Below, in pieces: positions 31,712 to 39,698 of a stretch of 43,522 bases of DNA. Position numbers and translations under genes: made by a program. Position 1 is the first letter of the stretch. Each line of letters begins with the position of its first letter. The notes under the pieces are model-generated. The model made no database searches and was not told the DNA's origin. It worked only from the letters and a program-made list of their open reading frames with translations. Source of the stretch: an uncultured Clostridia bacterium (GTDB lineage: Bacteria; Bacillota; Clostridia; Oscillospirales; Acutalibacteraceae); assembly GCA_937876375.1 (NCBI GenBank), contig CALEHY010000022.1:1-43522 (forward strand), in the 5' to 3' direction.

Positions 31712-32812
31712 ATGCCAAAATCAAACAAAAATTACGAGATAGAATTCTTCAAATTTCTATTCTCCATTGTGATACTGGTATTCCACAGCAAGCTGTTCGC
31801 TTGTGCTGATGGAAACCCAAATTTGCTACCGAAGGGATATCTAGGTGTTGAATTTTTCTTCATCGTGTCTGGATACTTTATGGCGATGAGCATTGAGGCA
31901 AATGCAAAAAGAGGTATTGAGCCTAGCCCATTTCAATTTGTGTTCAAGCGTGGATGGAGGCTGATGCCAGCGCTACTGTTTGGCTTTATTGTCAGCTTCG
32001 TTGTATGGAACTGTGTCTGCCAGCCAAAATCTGCTCGTGATATATTCATAGCACTGACATACGCTATACCAGAGATAACGCTCACTGGTTATCTGGGTAT
32101 CAATTTCCGTTCGTATTACTACAACGGACCAACCTGGTACATATCATCGATGCTGGTCATTATGTTCGTGCTGTACCCATTCCTAAAAAAATACAAAGAA
32201 AAATTTGGTTGCTATATTGCACCTATACTTGCTGTGTTGAGCTACGGTTTCATATCATTCAAGCGTGGCGATTTGGCAACACTGCGTGAATGGATGGGAT
32301 TTGTTCTAGGGTCATCACTGCGTGCTTGTGGTGGAATATGCCTTGGTATCACAGCATACTATATCTGCAAAAAAGCAAAGGAGTCCAGCATCTCGCTCAA
32401 TGTTGTTGGCAAAACAGTGGTGCAAATCCTTGAGGTCGCAATATGCCTAACACTGTATATGTATATGGCGAAGCTTTACACTAGCGATTATCACTATGCA
32501 TCGGACTATATGTTTGTGTTCCTATCATTCATATTAGTAATAATCATATTCGGCAAAGGCGTCGACACAAACAAGATATTCGGTGCGAAGCCACTGCAAT
32601 GGCTGTACAAATTAAGTCTACCAATATATATTAACCAAAGGGTGCTAGCACATTATCTCAATGAAGTTCACCCAGAGTACGAATTCAGCAAATCAATAGC
32701 GATATATTTCATCGGCACAATCGTGCTAGCAATAATATCAATCCCAGTCACAAAGGGTATTGAATGGGTACTAAACACAGTACCAAAAAAACTAACAGAA
32801 GAAAAGAAATAA
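31712..32812 (+). CDS. Membrane acyltransferase family 3
   Basis: 366 aa from ATG 31712. A longer reading from 31652 is rejected because it would start inside the promoter, while GAGGT lies just before 31712. About ten membrane spans. The family motif is near the N-terminus (EIEFFKFLFSIVILVFHSKLF, with the catalytic-type His), followed by GYLGVEFFFIVSGYFMA. Such enzymes O-acetylate or otherwise acylate surface polysaccharides, peptidoglycan or lipids. Single gene between its own promoter and terminator, divergent from spoVAD. Acceptor unknown. Confidence 0.88.
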   Translation: MPKSNKNYEIEFFKFLFSIVILVFHSKLFACADGNPNLLPKGYLGVEFFFIVSGYFMAMSIEANAKRGIEPSPFQFVFKRGWRLMPALLFGFIVSFVVWNCVCQPKSARDIFIALTYAIPEITLTGYLGINFRSYYYNGPTWYISSMLVIMFVLYPFLKKYKEKFGCYIAPILAVLSYGFISFKRGDLATLREWMGFVLGSSLRACGGICLGITAYYICKKAKESSISLNVVGKTVVQILEVAICLTLYMYMAKLYTSDYHYASDYMFVFLSFILVIIIFGKGVDTNKIFGAKPLQWLYKLSLPIYINQRVLAHYLNEVHPEYEFSKSIAIYFIGTIVLAIISIPVTKGIEWVLNTVPKKLTEEKK

Positions 32813-32813
32813 A

Positions 32814-32849
32814 AAAGACGGTGTAGATAAACTAATCTACACCGTCTTT
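32814..32849. terminator. Bidirectional terminator between acyltransferase and kinase genes
   Basis: A perfect 15-bp stem (32814-32828 with 32835-32849, 6-base loop), A-run before and T-rich after, between converging genes. Confidence 0.9.
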
Positions 32850-32863
32850 AATTATACTATCTA

Positions 32864-33883
32864 TTATGCACGAGCGACCATTTCGCCATACTTTTCTTTG
32901 CTGTCCTTAATGAACTGCTCAACCTGCTGTGCAGATGGCATAGCATCTGAACAAGAATGTGCAGAGATAAGGATCGATGCTGATGCAGAGCCAAACTCTA
33001 GACAATCAATAATTTCCTTGCCCTGTAGCAAGCTGTATAGGAATGATGAGCCATAGCCATCACCACCACCGAAGCCCTTTAGCTTAACAGCTGGGAATGG
33101 CTTGATTGTGTAGAACTTGCCATCATTAGTGTAGGCTGTTGAGCCCTCCTTACCATGCTTGATTACACAGATAGTAGCACCAAATGACTGCCAGTACTTT
33201 GCTGACTCTGGGTCGCTAGACTTAACACCAACAATACCCTCTGTCAAATCGAACTCCTCTCTTGAGCCCATGATGATATCAGCATTCTGTGCAACAAGGC
33301 TGTAGTAAACAGCGATCTCGTCCTTGCTCTTCCAAGTGTATTCACGATAATCGATATCAAAAATGATACGAGTGTTGTTCTTCTTTGCAAGCATCATAGC
33401 CTTTAGACAAGCCTCACGAGATGGTGACTTTGCAAGTGCTGTACCACTAATAACGATAGCCTTTGCAGATGCGATATAATCCTCATCGATATCCTCTGGT
33501 GCCATACAAAAATCAGCAACATTGTCACGGTACATAAGGATTGATGAATTCTCCTTTGAGAGAATCTCTGTAAATGTAAGGCCTAAGCACTCTCCATTCT
33601 TTGCTCTAGTGATTTTTGAGGTATCGATACCCTCTTTGTCAAAATAGTTAACTACAAAATCGCCAAACTGGTCATCACTAACGCAACCACAAAAACCAAC
33701 CTTACAGCCTAGACGAGCTAGACCAACAGCAATATTAGCTGGTGAGCCACCAACGTATTTGTTGAAATTTGATGACTCTGATAGAGGCATATACATATCA
33801 GTAGGGTTAAAGTCAATAGCGATACGACCGATTGGGATAAAATCGAGTGGCTTTGACATATCAAATGTTACATAATTCTGCAT
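32864..33883 (-). CDS. PfkB-family sugar kinase, IolC-like
   Basis: 339 aa ribokinase/PfkB fold. The substrate-side motif GGSPANIAVGLARLG is near the N-terminus, DYREYTW is in the middle, and the ATP/catalytic motif near the C-terminus reads FGGGDGYGSSFLYSLL. This last form, and the IDFNPTD opening, match 5-dehydro-2-deoxygluconokinase (IolC) better than fructokinase. IolC makes the substrate cleaved by the IolJ aldolase, and a class II aldolase gene lies 15 nt upstream in the same operon. The other inositol genes are not in the window, so fructokinase-like activity remains possible. Confidence 0.8.
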   Translation of the reverse strand: MQNYVTFDMSKPLDFIPIGRIAIDFNPTDMYMPLSESSNFNKYVGGSPANIAVGLARLGCKVGFCGCVSDDQFGDFVVNYFDKEGIDTSKITRAKNGECLGLTFTEILSKENSSILMYRDNVADFCMAPEDIDEDYIASAKAIVISGTALAKSPSREACLKAMMLAKKNNTRIIFDIDYREYTWKSKDEIAVYYSLVAQNADIIMGSREEFDLTEGIVGVKSSDPESAKYWQSFGATICVIKHGKEGSTAYTNDGKFYTIKPFPAVKLKGFGGGDGYGSSFLYSLLQGKEIIDCLEFGSASASILISAHSCSDAMPSAQQVEQFIKDSKEKYGEMVARA

Positions 33884-33898
33884 AATAATATCTCCTTT

Positions 33899-34741
33899 TT
33901 AGCATTTGCCATCAGAGCCAAAGATGAGTATATGCTTCTTTGCATTTTGGTACGCACCCTCAACCTCTGCTGCCTGCAAATCATAATATCCATTAATTTT
34001 GTTGTCATTATAGCACTTTTGTACAGTATTTTCAACCATATCAAAGGTAGCTGTAGCGATATTTATTTTCTTTATGCCAGTCTTTGAGCATTTTACAAAA
34101 TCATCTGGTGAAATACCAGTGCCACCATGTAGAACAAGAGGAGTGTCAGTGATATCCTCTACCTCCTGCAGAATATCAAAACGAAGCTTTGGTGTAGACT
34201 TGTAATTACCATGAGCGTTGCCAATAGCGATAGCAAGAGCGTCGACACCAGTCTCACTCTCAAATCGAACAGCATCCTCTGGTTTGGTGCAGTTGATAGC
34301 GATATCCTCACTACCATCCTCTGAGCCACCAACACAGCCAATCTCTGCCTCAACAGCAGCGTCATACTCCTCTGCCATAGCCATAACCTGCTTGGTCATA
34401 GCTATATTCTCATCAAGTGGCAAATGTGAGCCATCAAACATAACAGAGGTAAATCCGATATCAAGCGCTTGACCAATCTTCTCTAGTGTCTTGCCATGGT
34501 CAAAATGTACAGCAACTGGAGTGTCAGCATTCTCTGCAGCAGCAACCATAAGTGGACCGATAAGTTCTAGTGGTGACTGCTTTAGTCTAACCTCTGCAAT
34601 CTGCAAAATTACCGGTGCTGATAGCTCCTTTGCAGCCTTGAGTACGCCAAGCACCATCTCCATATTTGCGACTGAGAATGAGCCAACAGCGTAGTTGCCC
34701 TGCTCTGCATCAGCAAGCAGGTCTCTCATATTAACTAGCAT
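33899..34741 (-). CDS. Class II ketose-bisphosphate aldolase, IolJ/GatY-like
   Basis: 280 aa from ATG 34741, chosen because AAAGGA lies 8 nt upstream; a TTG 21 bases further out has no site. Zinc and catalytic motifs of class II aldolases are all visible: HFDHGKTL, the acid-rich AEIGCVGGSEDG, GNAHGNYK and LHGGTGI. The family cleaves fructose-1,6-bisphosphate, tagatose-1,6-bisphosphate or 6-phospho-5-dehydro-2-deoxygluconate. The IolC-like kinase next door favours the last. The gene begins only 23 nt after the RNase P RNA, with no promoter or terminator visible between. Confidence 0.88.
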   Translation of the reverse strand: MLVNMRDLLADAEQGNYAVGSFSVANMEMVLGVLKAAKELSAPVILQIAEVRLKQSPLELIGPLMVAAAENADTPVAVHFDHGKTLEKIGQALDIGFTSVMFDGSHLPLDENIAMTKQVMAMAEEYDAAVEAEIGCVGGSEDGSEDIAINCTKPEDAVRFESETGVDALAIAIGNAHGNYKSTPKLRFDILQEVEDITDTPLVLHGGTGISPDDFVKCSKTGIKKINIATATFDMVENTVQKCYNDNKINGYYDLQAAEVEGAYQNAKKHILIFGSDGKC

Positions 34742-34764
34742 AATATTAATCCTTTCAATCAAAT

Positions 34765-35095
34765 GACGAGTTGACCGTAAGCCGAGTTCTGTCGTGGACG
34801 ATTATCTATCTCGACGCAGTGTTGCCACTACGCTCAAGCCACCCTTCGAGGTTATGTGGCGAGCAACCAACTCCTCTGTCGGTGTTGCAGCGAATAGGGT
34901 TTACATGGCAGGAGGTGTCTCCATCTCCTCGGTGAGCTCTTACCTCGCCTTTCCACCCTTACCTAAATAATAGGCGGTATATCTCTGTTGCACTTTCCCT
35001 AAGGTCACCCTCGGCGGCCGTTAGCCGTTATTCTGCTCTGTGCTGCTCGGACTTTCCTCACATAAAAATATGCGCAACCGTCTAGTCAGCTCGTC
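34765..35095 (-). ncRNA. rnpB: RNase P RNA, class A
   Basis: About 331 nt on the minus strand. The 5' part carries the universal GAGGAAAGTCCGAGC core and the 3' part the CAGAACTCGGCTTACGG core. The ends pair (GACGAGCTGAC at 35095-35085 with GTCAACTCGTC at 34775-34765, one G-U), forming P1. The opening resembles the E. coli class A RNA, the form expected in Clostridia and not the class B of Bacilli. It matures the 5' ends of tRNAs. Confidence 0.95.
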
Positions 35096-35102
35096 TTTTC
35101 AT

Positions 35103-35132
35103 ATAATAAATCTTTTGTTAGTCAAATGTCAA
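35103..35132 (-). promoter_or_regulatory. Promoter of rnpB
   Basis: Minus strand perfect TTGACA (35132-35127), 18 nt spacer, TATTAT (35108-35103), placing the start at about 35095, the predicted mature 5' end. Confidence 0.72.
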
Positions 35133-35149
35133 TATTTAATAAAAATAAG

Positions 35150-35178
35150 TTGAAAAGAATTATGATATGTAGTACACT
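35150..35178 (+). promoter_or_regulatory. Promoter of the LCP gene
   Basis: TTGAAA (35150-35155), 17 nt spacer, TACACT (35173-35178). Confidence 0.62.
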
Positions 35179-35203
35179 TAATTTATATTAAAGAGGTGAA
35201 ACT

Positions 35204-36514
35204 ATGCCTAGATTTGACAACGAAGGATTTAATCCGAACAAAAGAATTAACAACGACGAAAGAGACAGATCAGTACCAGTCGACGAAAACTACTATGCCG
35301 GTGGCAAAGATATAATAGACATTCTATCCGACAATAGTGGCGACGTGGTGGACAGACAGGACAGTGTTGATATATACGAATATCTAAACAGCTTTGACGC
35401 TCCAAAAAGGACAAGCAGACAGATGGACAAAGACTTTATGCCAGAGGTTATGCGTGACCCAGATGCCGAGCGTAGAGAAAGAGCACAGATAGAATCTGAC
35501 AGACGCAGAAAAGAGCCAGCGCCAAAGCCAAAGAAGAAAAAGAAAAAGGGCAAGAAAAAGGCAAAGACTATACTACTAGGCATCATAGCTTTTATACTAG
35601 CAATCATCATCCTAATAATATCGCTAGTAAATGGTGTGCTAGGCAAAATCAACTACGACGAAAAGCGTGACAACGAGTATATCACCACCTCTGAGCTAGA
35701 GGACAGCAAAATGGTAAAGAACATTCTGCTACTTGGTGTTGACGCTAGAGCTGGTGAAGAGAGCGACCAAAGTCGTGCCGATTCAATGATGCTAATATCA
35801 GTCGATATGAAACACAAATGTGTAAAGATGATATCATTTCTTCGTGACACATGGGTGTATATCCCAGCACACGATGGTGAGCAGAGATTGAATGCAGCGT
35901 GTGCATACGACGGATACAATGGTGTTGTTGATACTATAGAGTACAACTTTGGTATTGATATTGACGGATATGTTGTGGCTGATTTCAATATGTTCGAGGT
36001 GCTAGTAGACAGCATTGGTGGTGTCGAGGTCAAGGTAACAAAGGCAGAGGCTAGAGAAGTAACTCATCACAAGAGGAGATACGGCAATGTTAAGCTAAAC
36101 TCTGGCAAGCAAACGCTCACTGGTGAGCAAGCACTAGCATATTGCAGAATTAGAAAGATTGACTCTGACTTTATGAGAGCAAAGAGACAGCGCACTGTCA
36201 TCCAGTCAATATTAAAGAGTGTCAAGAGTGGTAATCCATTCAAGCTATACAAAATGGCTAGCTCATCTGCTCCATATATCGAGACAAATCTCACCAAGAG
36301 CGAGCTGAAGAGATTTGCACTCTGCGCAGGAATGTGTATCGCAAACGATAATGTGGAAACTAGAGTACCATTCGACGGCACATGGGAATATGCAAATATC
36401 TATGGCAACAGCGTTATTGCAATCAACGCTGACAAAAACAAGGAAATGCTAATAGATTATATCTACAACCAGAGTGCCCAAGAGATACTTGAGGCAGAAG
36501 CAAACGCACAGTAA
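35204..36514 (+). CDS. LytR-CpsA-Psr (LCP) family cell wall polymer ligase
   Basis: 436 aa. A long cytoplasmic N-terminal tail (about 1-120, acidic then very Lys-rich, KKKKKKGKKK) leads into one membrane span (about 122-146). The extracellular LCP domain follows (about 172-330) with NILLLGVDAR, RADSMMLISVD, SFLRDTWVYIP and LNAACAYDG, the Asp/Arg set that binds the polyprenyl-pyrophosphate substrate. LCP enzymes attach wall teichoic acid or other glycopolymers to peptidoglycan. The final ~100 residues are a less conserved tail. Shine-Dalgarno AGAGGTG supports the start. Separate unit, divergent from rnpB. Confidence 0.92.
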   Translation: MPRFDNEGFNPNKRINNDERDRSVPVDENYYAGGKDIIDILSDNSGDVVDRQDSVDIYEYLNSFDAPKRTSRQMDKDFMPEVMRDPDAERRERAQIESDRRRKEPAPKPKKKKKKGKKKAKTILLGIIAFILAIIILIISLVNGVLGKINYDEKRDNEYITTSELEDSKMVKNILLLGVDARAGEESDQSRADSMMLISVDMKHKCVKMISFLRDTWVYIPAHDGEQRLNAACAYDGYNGVVDTIEYNFGIDIDGYVVADFNMFEVLVDSIGGVEVKVTKAEAREVTHHKRRYGNVKLNSGKQTLTGEQALAYCRIRKIDSDFMRAKRQRTVIQSILKSVKSGNPFKLYKMASSSAPYIETNLTKSELKRFALCAGMCIANDNVETRVPFDGTWEYANIYGNSVIAINADKNKEMLIDYIYNQSAQEILEAEANAQ

Positions 36515-36517
36515 AAA

Positions 36518-36546
36518 TTGACACAATAATATATTTTTGGTATAAT
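36518..36546 (+). promoter_or_regulatory. Consensus promoter of the GH20-M28 unit
   Basis: TTGACA (36518-36523), 17 nt spacer, TATAAT (36541-36546): both boxes perfect. It begins 3 nt after the LCP stop codon. Confidence 0.88.
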
Positions 36547-36573
36547 TTATCATCATAAATTAAGGAGAACAAT

Positions 36574-38163
36574 ATGTTAAACCTTATTCCTACCCCAAAA
36601 AGCTATAAAGAAAATAATGGCAAATATATTCTTGGTGACAAAATCAAGGTCAAGAGCGATTTTGACCTACCTATCATCAACGAATATGTCGAGCTATGCG
36701 ACGATGCTGATATCATCATAACAAAGGATGACAGTGTCGCAAAGGAGGGCTACAAGCTATCTGTTACAGAGGATGGCATCACCATCACAGCATCAACAAA
36801 GACTGGTGCTTACTATGCTCTACAGAGCATTAGACAGATGGGCAATATGGACCTCGGTGGCAAGGAGATACCTTGCTGTGAGATAGACGATGAGCCTAGA
36901 TTTGAGTTCAGAGGTATGCAGCTTGATATATCTCGTCATTTCTTTAATATGGACGAAATCAAGCAGATGCTCGATATGATGTTCATGCACAAGCTGAACG
37001 CCTTTCACTGGCATTTGACTGACGACAACGGATGGAGAATCGAGATAAAGAAATATCCCCTACTAACCGAAATCGGCTCAAAGAGAAAGTTTACGCAGAC
37101 TGGTGGATGGAAATCATTCAAGTGTGAAAACAAGCCATACGAGGGCTACTACACTCAAGATGAAATCAAAGAAATCATCGAATACGCTAGAGAAAGAGGT
37201 ATCACTGTTATACCAGAAATTGACTTCCCTGCTCACTGTGCTGCTGCACTTGCTGGATACAAGCACCTAGCTTGCAGAGAGATTGATAGCGAGGTATTTG
37301 GCTTCTTTGGTGGCATAATCCCACAGTGGAGAGACAAGAACTGGAGATGGAACAGAACTCTCTGTCTTGGCAAGGAGACTACATACCAGTTTATCTACGA
37401 CGTGCTAGACGAGATATGCGACCTGTTTGACTCACCATATATCCATATCGGTGGTGACGAAGCACCTAGAGATGAGTGGAAGGACTGTCCTATCTGCCAA
37501 AAAACAATGAAGGACAACGGTATCGCTGATATCGAGCAGTACCAAGGCTGGTTTGAGAACAAAATCAACAAGTATCTAAAATCAAAGGGCAGAATGACTG
37601 TCGGCTGGAACGAGATACTAAAATCTGATAATATCGACAACGACGACCACAATATCATCGTTCAGTACTGGACACCACAGCGTGACAAGAATGCAGAAAA
37701 GTATGTCAATGGTGGTGGCAAGATGATTATGAGTAATCACCAGAGCTTCTACTTCGATATGCCATATGCTGTATATCCAGTAGCAAACACATATAACTAC
37801 AAACCAGAAAACTTTGGCGTAACAAAGGACAATGTACAAAATGTTCTTGGCGTCGAGGGTGAGCTATGGACAGAGTGGATTAGGGATATTGAGAGACTAC
37901 AGATGCTCACATACCCTAGAATGCAAGCTCTTGCAGAGGTTGGCTGGACACCTGATGACAAAAAGGATTTTGACAGCTTCCTAAAGAGATTCGAAAACCA
38001 AAAGGCTGTACTTAACAAGTATGGCATCACCTACGCTGTAGATAAGGTTGCTAGTCCAAAGGGCAGAATAAAGCGCAACCATATCCACAGAAAGTTCCAC
38101 AAAGGAAATCCCTACCTAGAGGTAGAGTTAAATAACAAATACAAGGCTAAAGGAGAAAAATAA
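36574..38163 (+). CDS. GH20 beta-N-acetylhexosaminidase
   Basis: 529 aa. An N-terminal GH20b-type domain (about 1-105) is followed by the catalytic barrel. FEFRGMQLDISRHFF, HWHLTDDNGWRIEIKKYP and PEIDFPAHCAAAL are family motifs. The Asp-Glu pair is D295-E296 in IHIGGDEAP. It removes terminal GlcNAc or GalNAc from glycans by substrate-assisted catalysis. No signal peptide, so it probably acts on imported amino-sugar oligosaccharides or wall-recycling fragments. Shine-Dalgarno AAGGAG precedes the ATG. Followed after 3 nt by the M28 peptidase gene. Confidence 0.93.
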   Translation: MLNLIPTPKSYKENNGKYILGDKIKVKSDFDLPIINEYVELCDDADIIITKDDSVAKEGYKLSVTEDGITITASTKTGAYYALQSIRQMGNMDLGGKEIPCCEIDDEPRFEFRGMQLDISRHFFNMDEIKQMLDMMFMHKLNAFHWHLTDDNGWRIEIKKYPLLTEIGSKRKFTQTGGWKSFKCENKPYEGYYTQDEIKEIIEYARERGITVIPEIDFPAHCAAALAGYKHLACREIDSEVFGFFGGIIPQWRDKNWRWNRTLCLGKETTYQFIYDVLDEICDLFDSPYIHIGGDEAPRDEWKDCPICQKTMKDNGIADIEQYQGWFENKINKYLKSKGRMTVGWNEILKSDNIDNDDHNIIVQYWTPQRDKNAEKYVNGGGKMIMSNHQSFYFDMPYAVYPVANTYNYKPENFGVTKDNVQNVLGVEGELWTEWIRDIERLQMLTYPRMQALAEVGWTPDDKKDFDSFLKRFENQKAVLNKYGITYAVDKVASPKGRIKRNHIHRKFHKGNPYLEVELNNKYKAKGEK

Positions 38164-38166
38164 CCG

Positions 38167-39459
38167 ATGAATTTCAAGGATTTTCCACAAGCTGTAATCA
38201 ACGAAAATGTTGACTACACTGTAAAAGAGATTACTAATGTAATCAAGAGATACGGTCCTCGTGAGTCCGGTAACGAGAACTGTATGGCTGCTATGAAGCA
38301 TATCAAAAAGGAGATGGACACCTTCTGTGACGAGACTGGCTTTGAGTCATACAAGCTTGCACCAAAGGCGTTCCTACATTTCACAAAGACAGTTGCTGTA
38401 TCAATCATCTTGGCTGTTGTAACATGCTTGATTTTGGTATACACTGGTGTGTTCAGCGACCTAAATGTACACGCATTCTTCATTCCACAGTGCATCGTTG
38501 GAATCGTTGTTTTGTGTGGTCTGTTTGTAACAGCTATGGAGTTTTTACTCTACAAGCAGTTCTGTGACGTGCTATACAAAAAGGTTGAGGGCAACAATTT
38601 CTACGCAAAGCGCAAGCCAACTGGCGAAATTAAAAAGCGTATCATCATCTCTGGTCATATCGACTCTGCATATGAGTGGAGACACCTATACTACAGCAAG
38701 AAACTAAAGATGCCACACCTAATGGGTATCCTTATGGGTGGTACAATCGGTGGTGGAGTTATCTCTTTCATCGTGGCTCTCATCACAGTTATCGCTGGTC
38801 TAGTTGATATGGGTGCATTTGGCGAGTTTATGCTAAACTACAGCTACTATTTTCACCTATTCACAGCACTTATGATGGTTACACTATTCTACTTTGTAGA
38901 TTTCAAAACTATCTCACCTGGTGCTAATGACAACCTTACTGGAACATACGCTGCTGTATGTGCACTTCGTATGCTTGATATGGCTGGTGTTGAATTTGAG
39001 AACACAGAGGTAATCGCTATGATTACTGATGGTGAAGAGGCTGGTCTTCGTGGTTGCAAGCAGTGGGCAAAGGACCACAAGGACGAGTATATGAACTCTG
39101 GTGTTGACACAGCTATCCTGTGTGTAGACACACTAACAGACCTAGAATATCTAAATGTATATAACAGAGATATGACTGGCACAGTAAAGAATGATCCAGA
39201 ATTCAGCCAGCTAGTTATGGACTCTGCTATCGAGGCTGGTCACAACGACTTGCAGTTTGCTAGCGTATTCTTTGGCTCATCTGATGCTGCTGCATTCTCA
39301 CAGGCTGGCATCACAGCTACCTGCCTAGCTGCTATGGACCCAACACCTGCTGACTACTATCACAACCGTCGTGACACAGCAGAAAGACTTGTTCCAGAAG
39401 CTATCAAGACAGGATACGAGGTTATTCTTTCTACTATCTTTAACTTTGATAAAAAATAA
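38167..39459 (+). CDS. M28-family metallopeptidase with inserted membrane spans
   Basis: 430 aa. The five metal-ligand positions of M28 aminopeptidases are all present: H164 (GHID), D255 (GANDN), E291 (DGEEAG; E290 as general base), D321 (CVDT) and H399 (YYHNRRDT). Two hydrophobic pairs break into the soluble fold: about 77-98 and 105-130 before the first ligand, and about 182-213 and 220-245 between the first and second ligands. The enzyme would thus be membrane-embedded, which is unusual for M28. Shine-Dalgarno AAAGGAG is in the last codons of GH20, so the two are translated as a unit. Substrate unknown. Confidence 0.87.
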   Translation: MNFKDFPQAVINENVDYTVKEITNVIKRYGPRESGNENCMAAMKHIKKEMDTFCDETGFESYKLAPKAFLHFTKTVAVSIILAVVTCLILVYTGVFSDLNVHAFFIPQCIVGIVVLCGLFVTAMEFLLYKQFCDVLYKKVEGNNFYAKRKPTGEIKKRIIISGHIDSAYEWRHLYYSKKLKMPHLMGILMGGTIGGGVISFIVALITVIAGLVDMGAFGEFMLNYSYYFHLFTALMMVTLFYFVDFKTISPGANDNLTGTYAAVCALRMLDMAGVEFENTEVIAMITDGEEAGLRGCKQWAKDHKDEYMNSGVDTAILCVDTLTDLEYLNVYNRDMTGTVKNDPEFSQLVMDSAIEAGHNDLQFASVFFGSSDAAAFSQAGITATCLAAMDPTPADYYHNRRDTAERLVPEAIKTGYEVILSTIFNFDKK

Positions 39460-39460
39460 A

Positions 39461-39488
39461 AAATGGTGACCAATGGTCACCATTTTTT
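39461..39488 (+). terminator. Terminator of the GH20-M28 unit
   Basis: An 11-bp perfect stem (39461-39471 with 39475-39485, loop AAT) running into six T. Confidence 0.88.
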
Positions 39489-39509
39489 ATTTACAGATGC
39501 CGATTCTTA

Positions 39510-39538
39510 TTGACTTTTTAGGCAAAATATGGTATAAT
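39510..39538 (+). promoter_or_regulatory. Promoter of the P-type ATPase leader
   Basis: TTGACT (39510-39515), 17 nt spacer, perfect TATAAT (39533-39538). Transcription should start about 39545, just ahead of the riboswitch. Confidence 0.8.
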
Positions 39539-39546
39539 CCATTTCA

Positions 39547-39639
39547 ATATGAGGGAGTAATTCCACACAAATATTGTGCGAGTTAAATCAACAACCGTCA
39601 ACATAGACTGGTTTAACTTTAGAAGAATGAGACTTATAT
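39547..39639 (+). promoter_or_regulatory. Mn2+ riboswitch (yybP-ykoY type), candidate
   Basis: The leader shows the landmarks of the yybP-ykoY element: GAGGGAGTA at 39551-39559, then an inner hairpin (CCACAC/GTGCG region), a TCAACA box at 39598-39603, and GAAGAATGAGACTT near the 3' end. ATATGAG (39547-39553) pairs with CTTATAT (39633-39639) to close P1. These riboswitches sense Mn2+ and turn genes on. The gene behind it is a P-type cation ATPase, a known class of target. Confidence 0.8.
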
Positions 39640-39671
39640 GTAGTAGCAATACTATATATGAGTCATTTTTT
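39631..39671 (+). terminator. Riboswitch expression-platform terminator
   Basis: A 15-bp stem with two G-U pairs (39631-39645 with 39650-39664, loop GCAA) followed by six T (39666-39671). Its left arm contains the 3' strand of the aptamer P1 (39633-39639), so P1 and the terminator exclude each other. Metal binding should stop termination and turn the ATPase on. Confidence 0.85.
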
Positions 39672-39698
39672 ATGACTAAATTAAGGAGGTAATTTTTT

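Noticed and set aside
32864..34741. Naming the pair fructokinase and fructose-bisphosphate aldolase of glycolysis
   Set aside because: The kinase end motif FGGGDGYGSSF and DYREYTW fit IolC better; a firm gene symbol is withheld.
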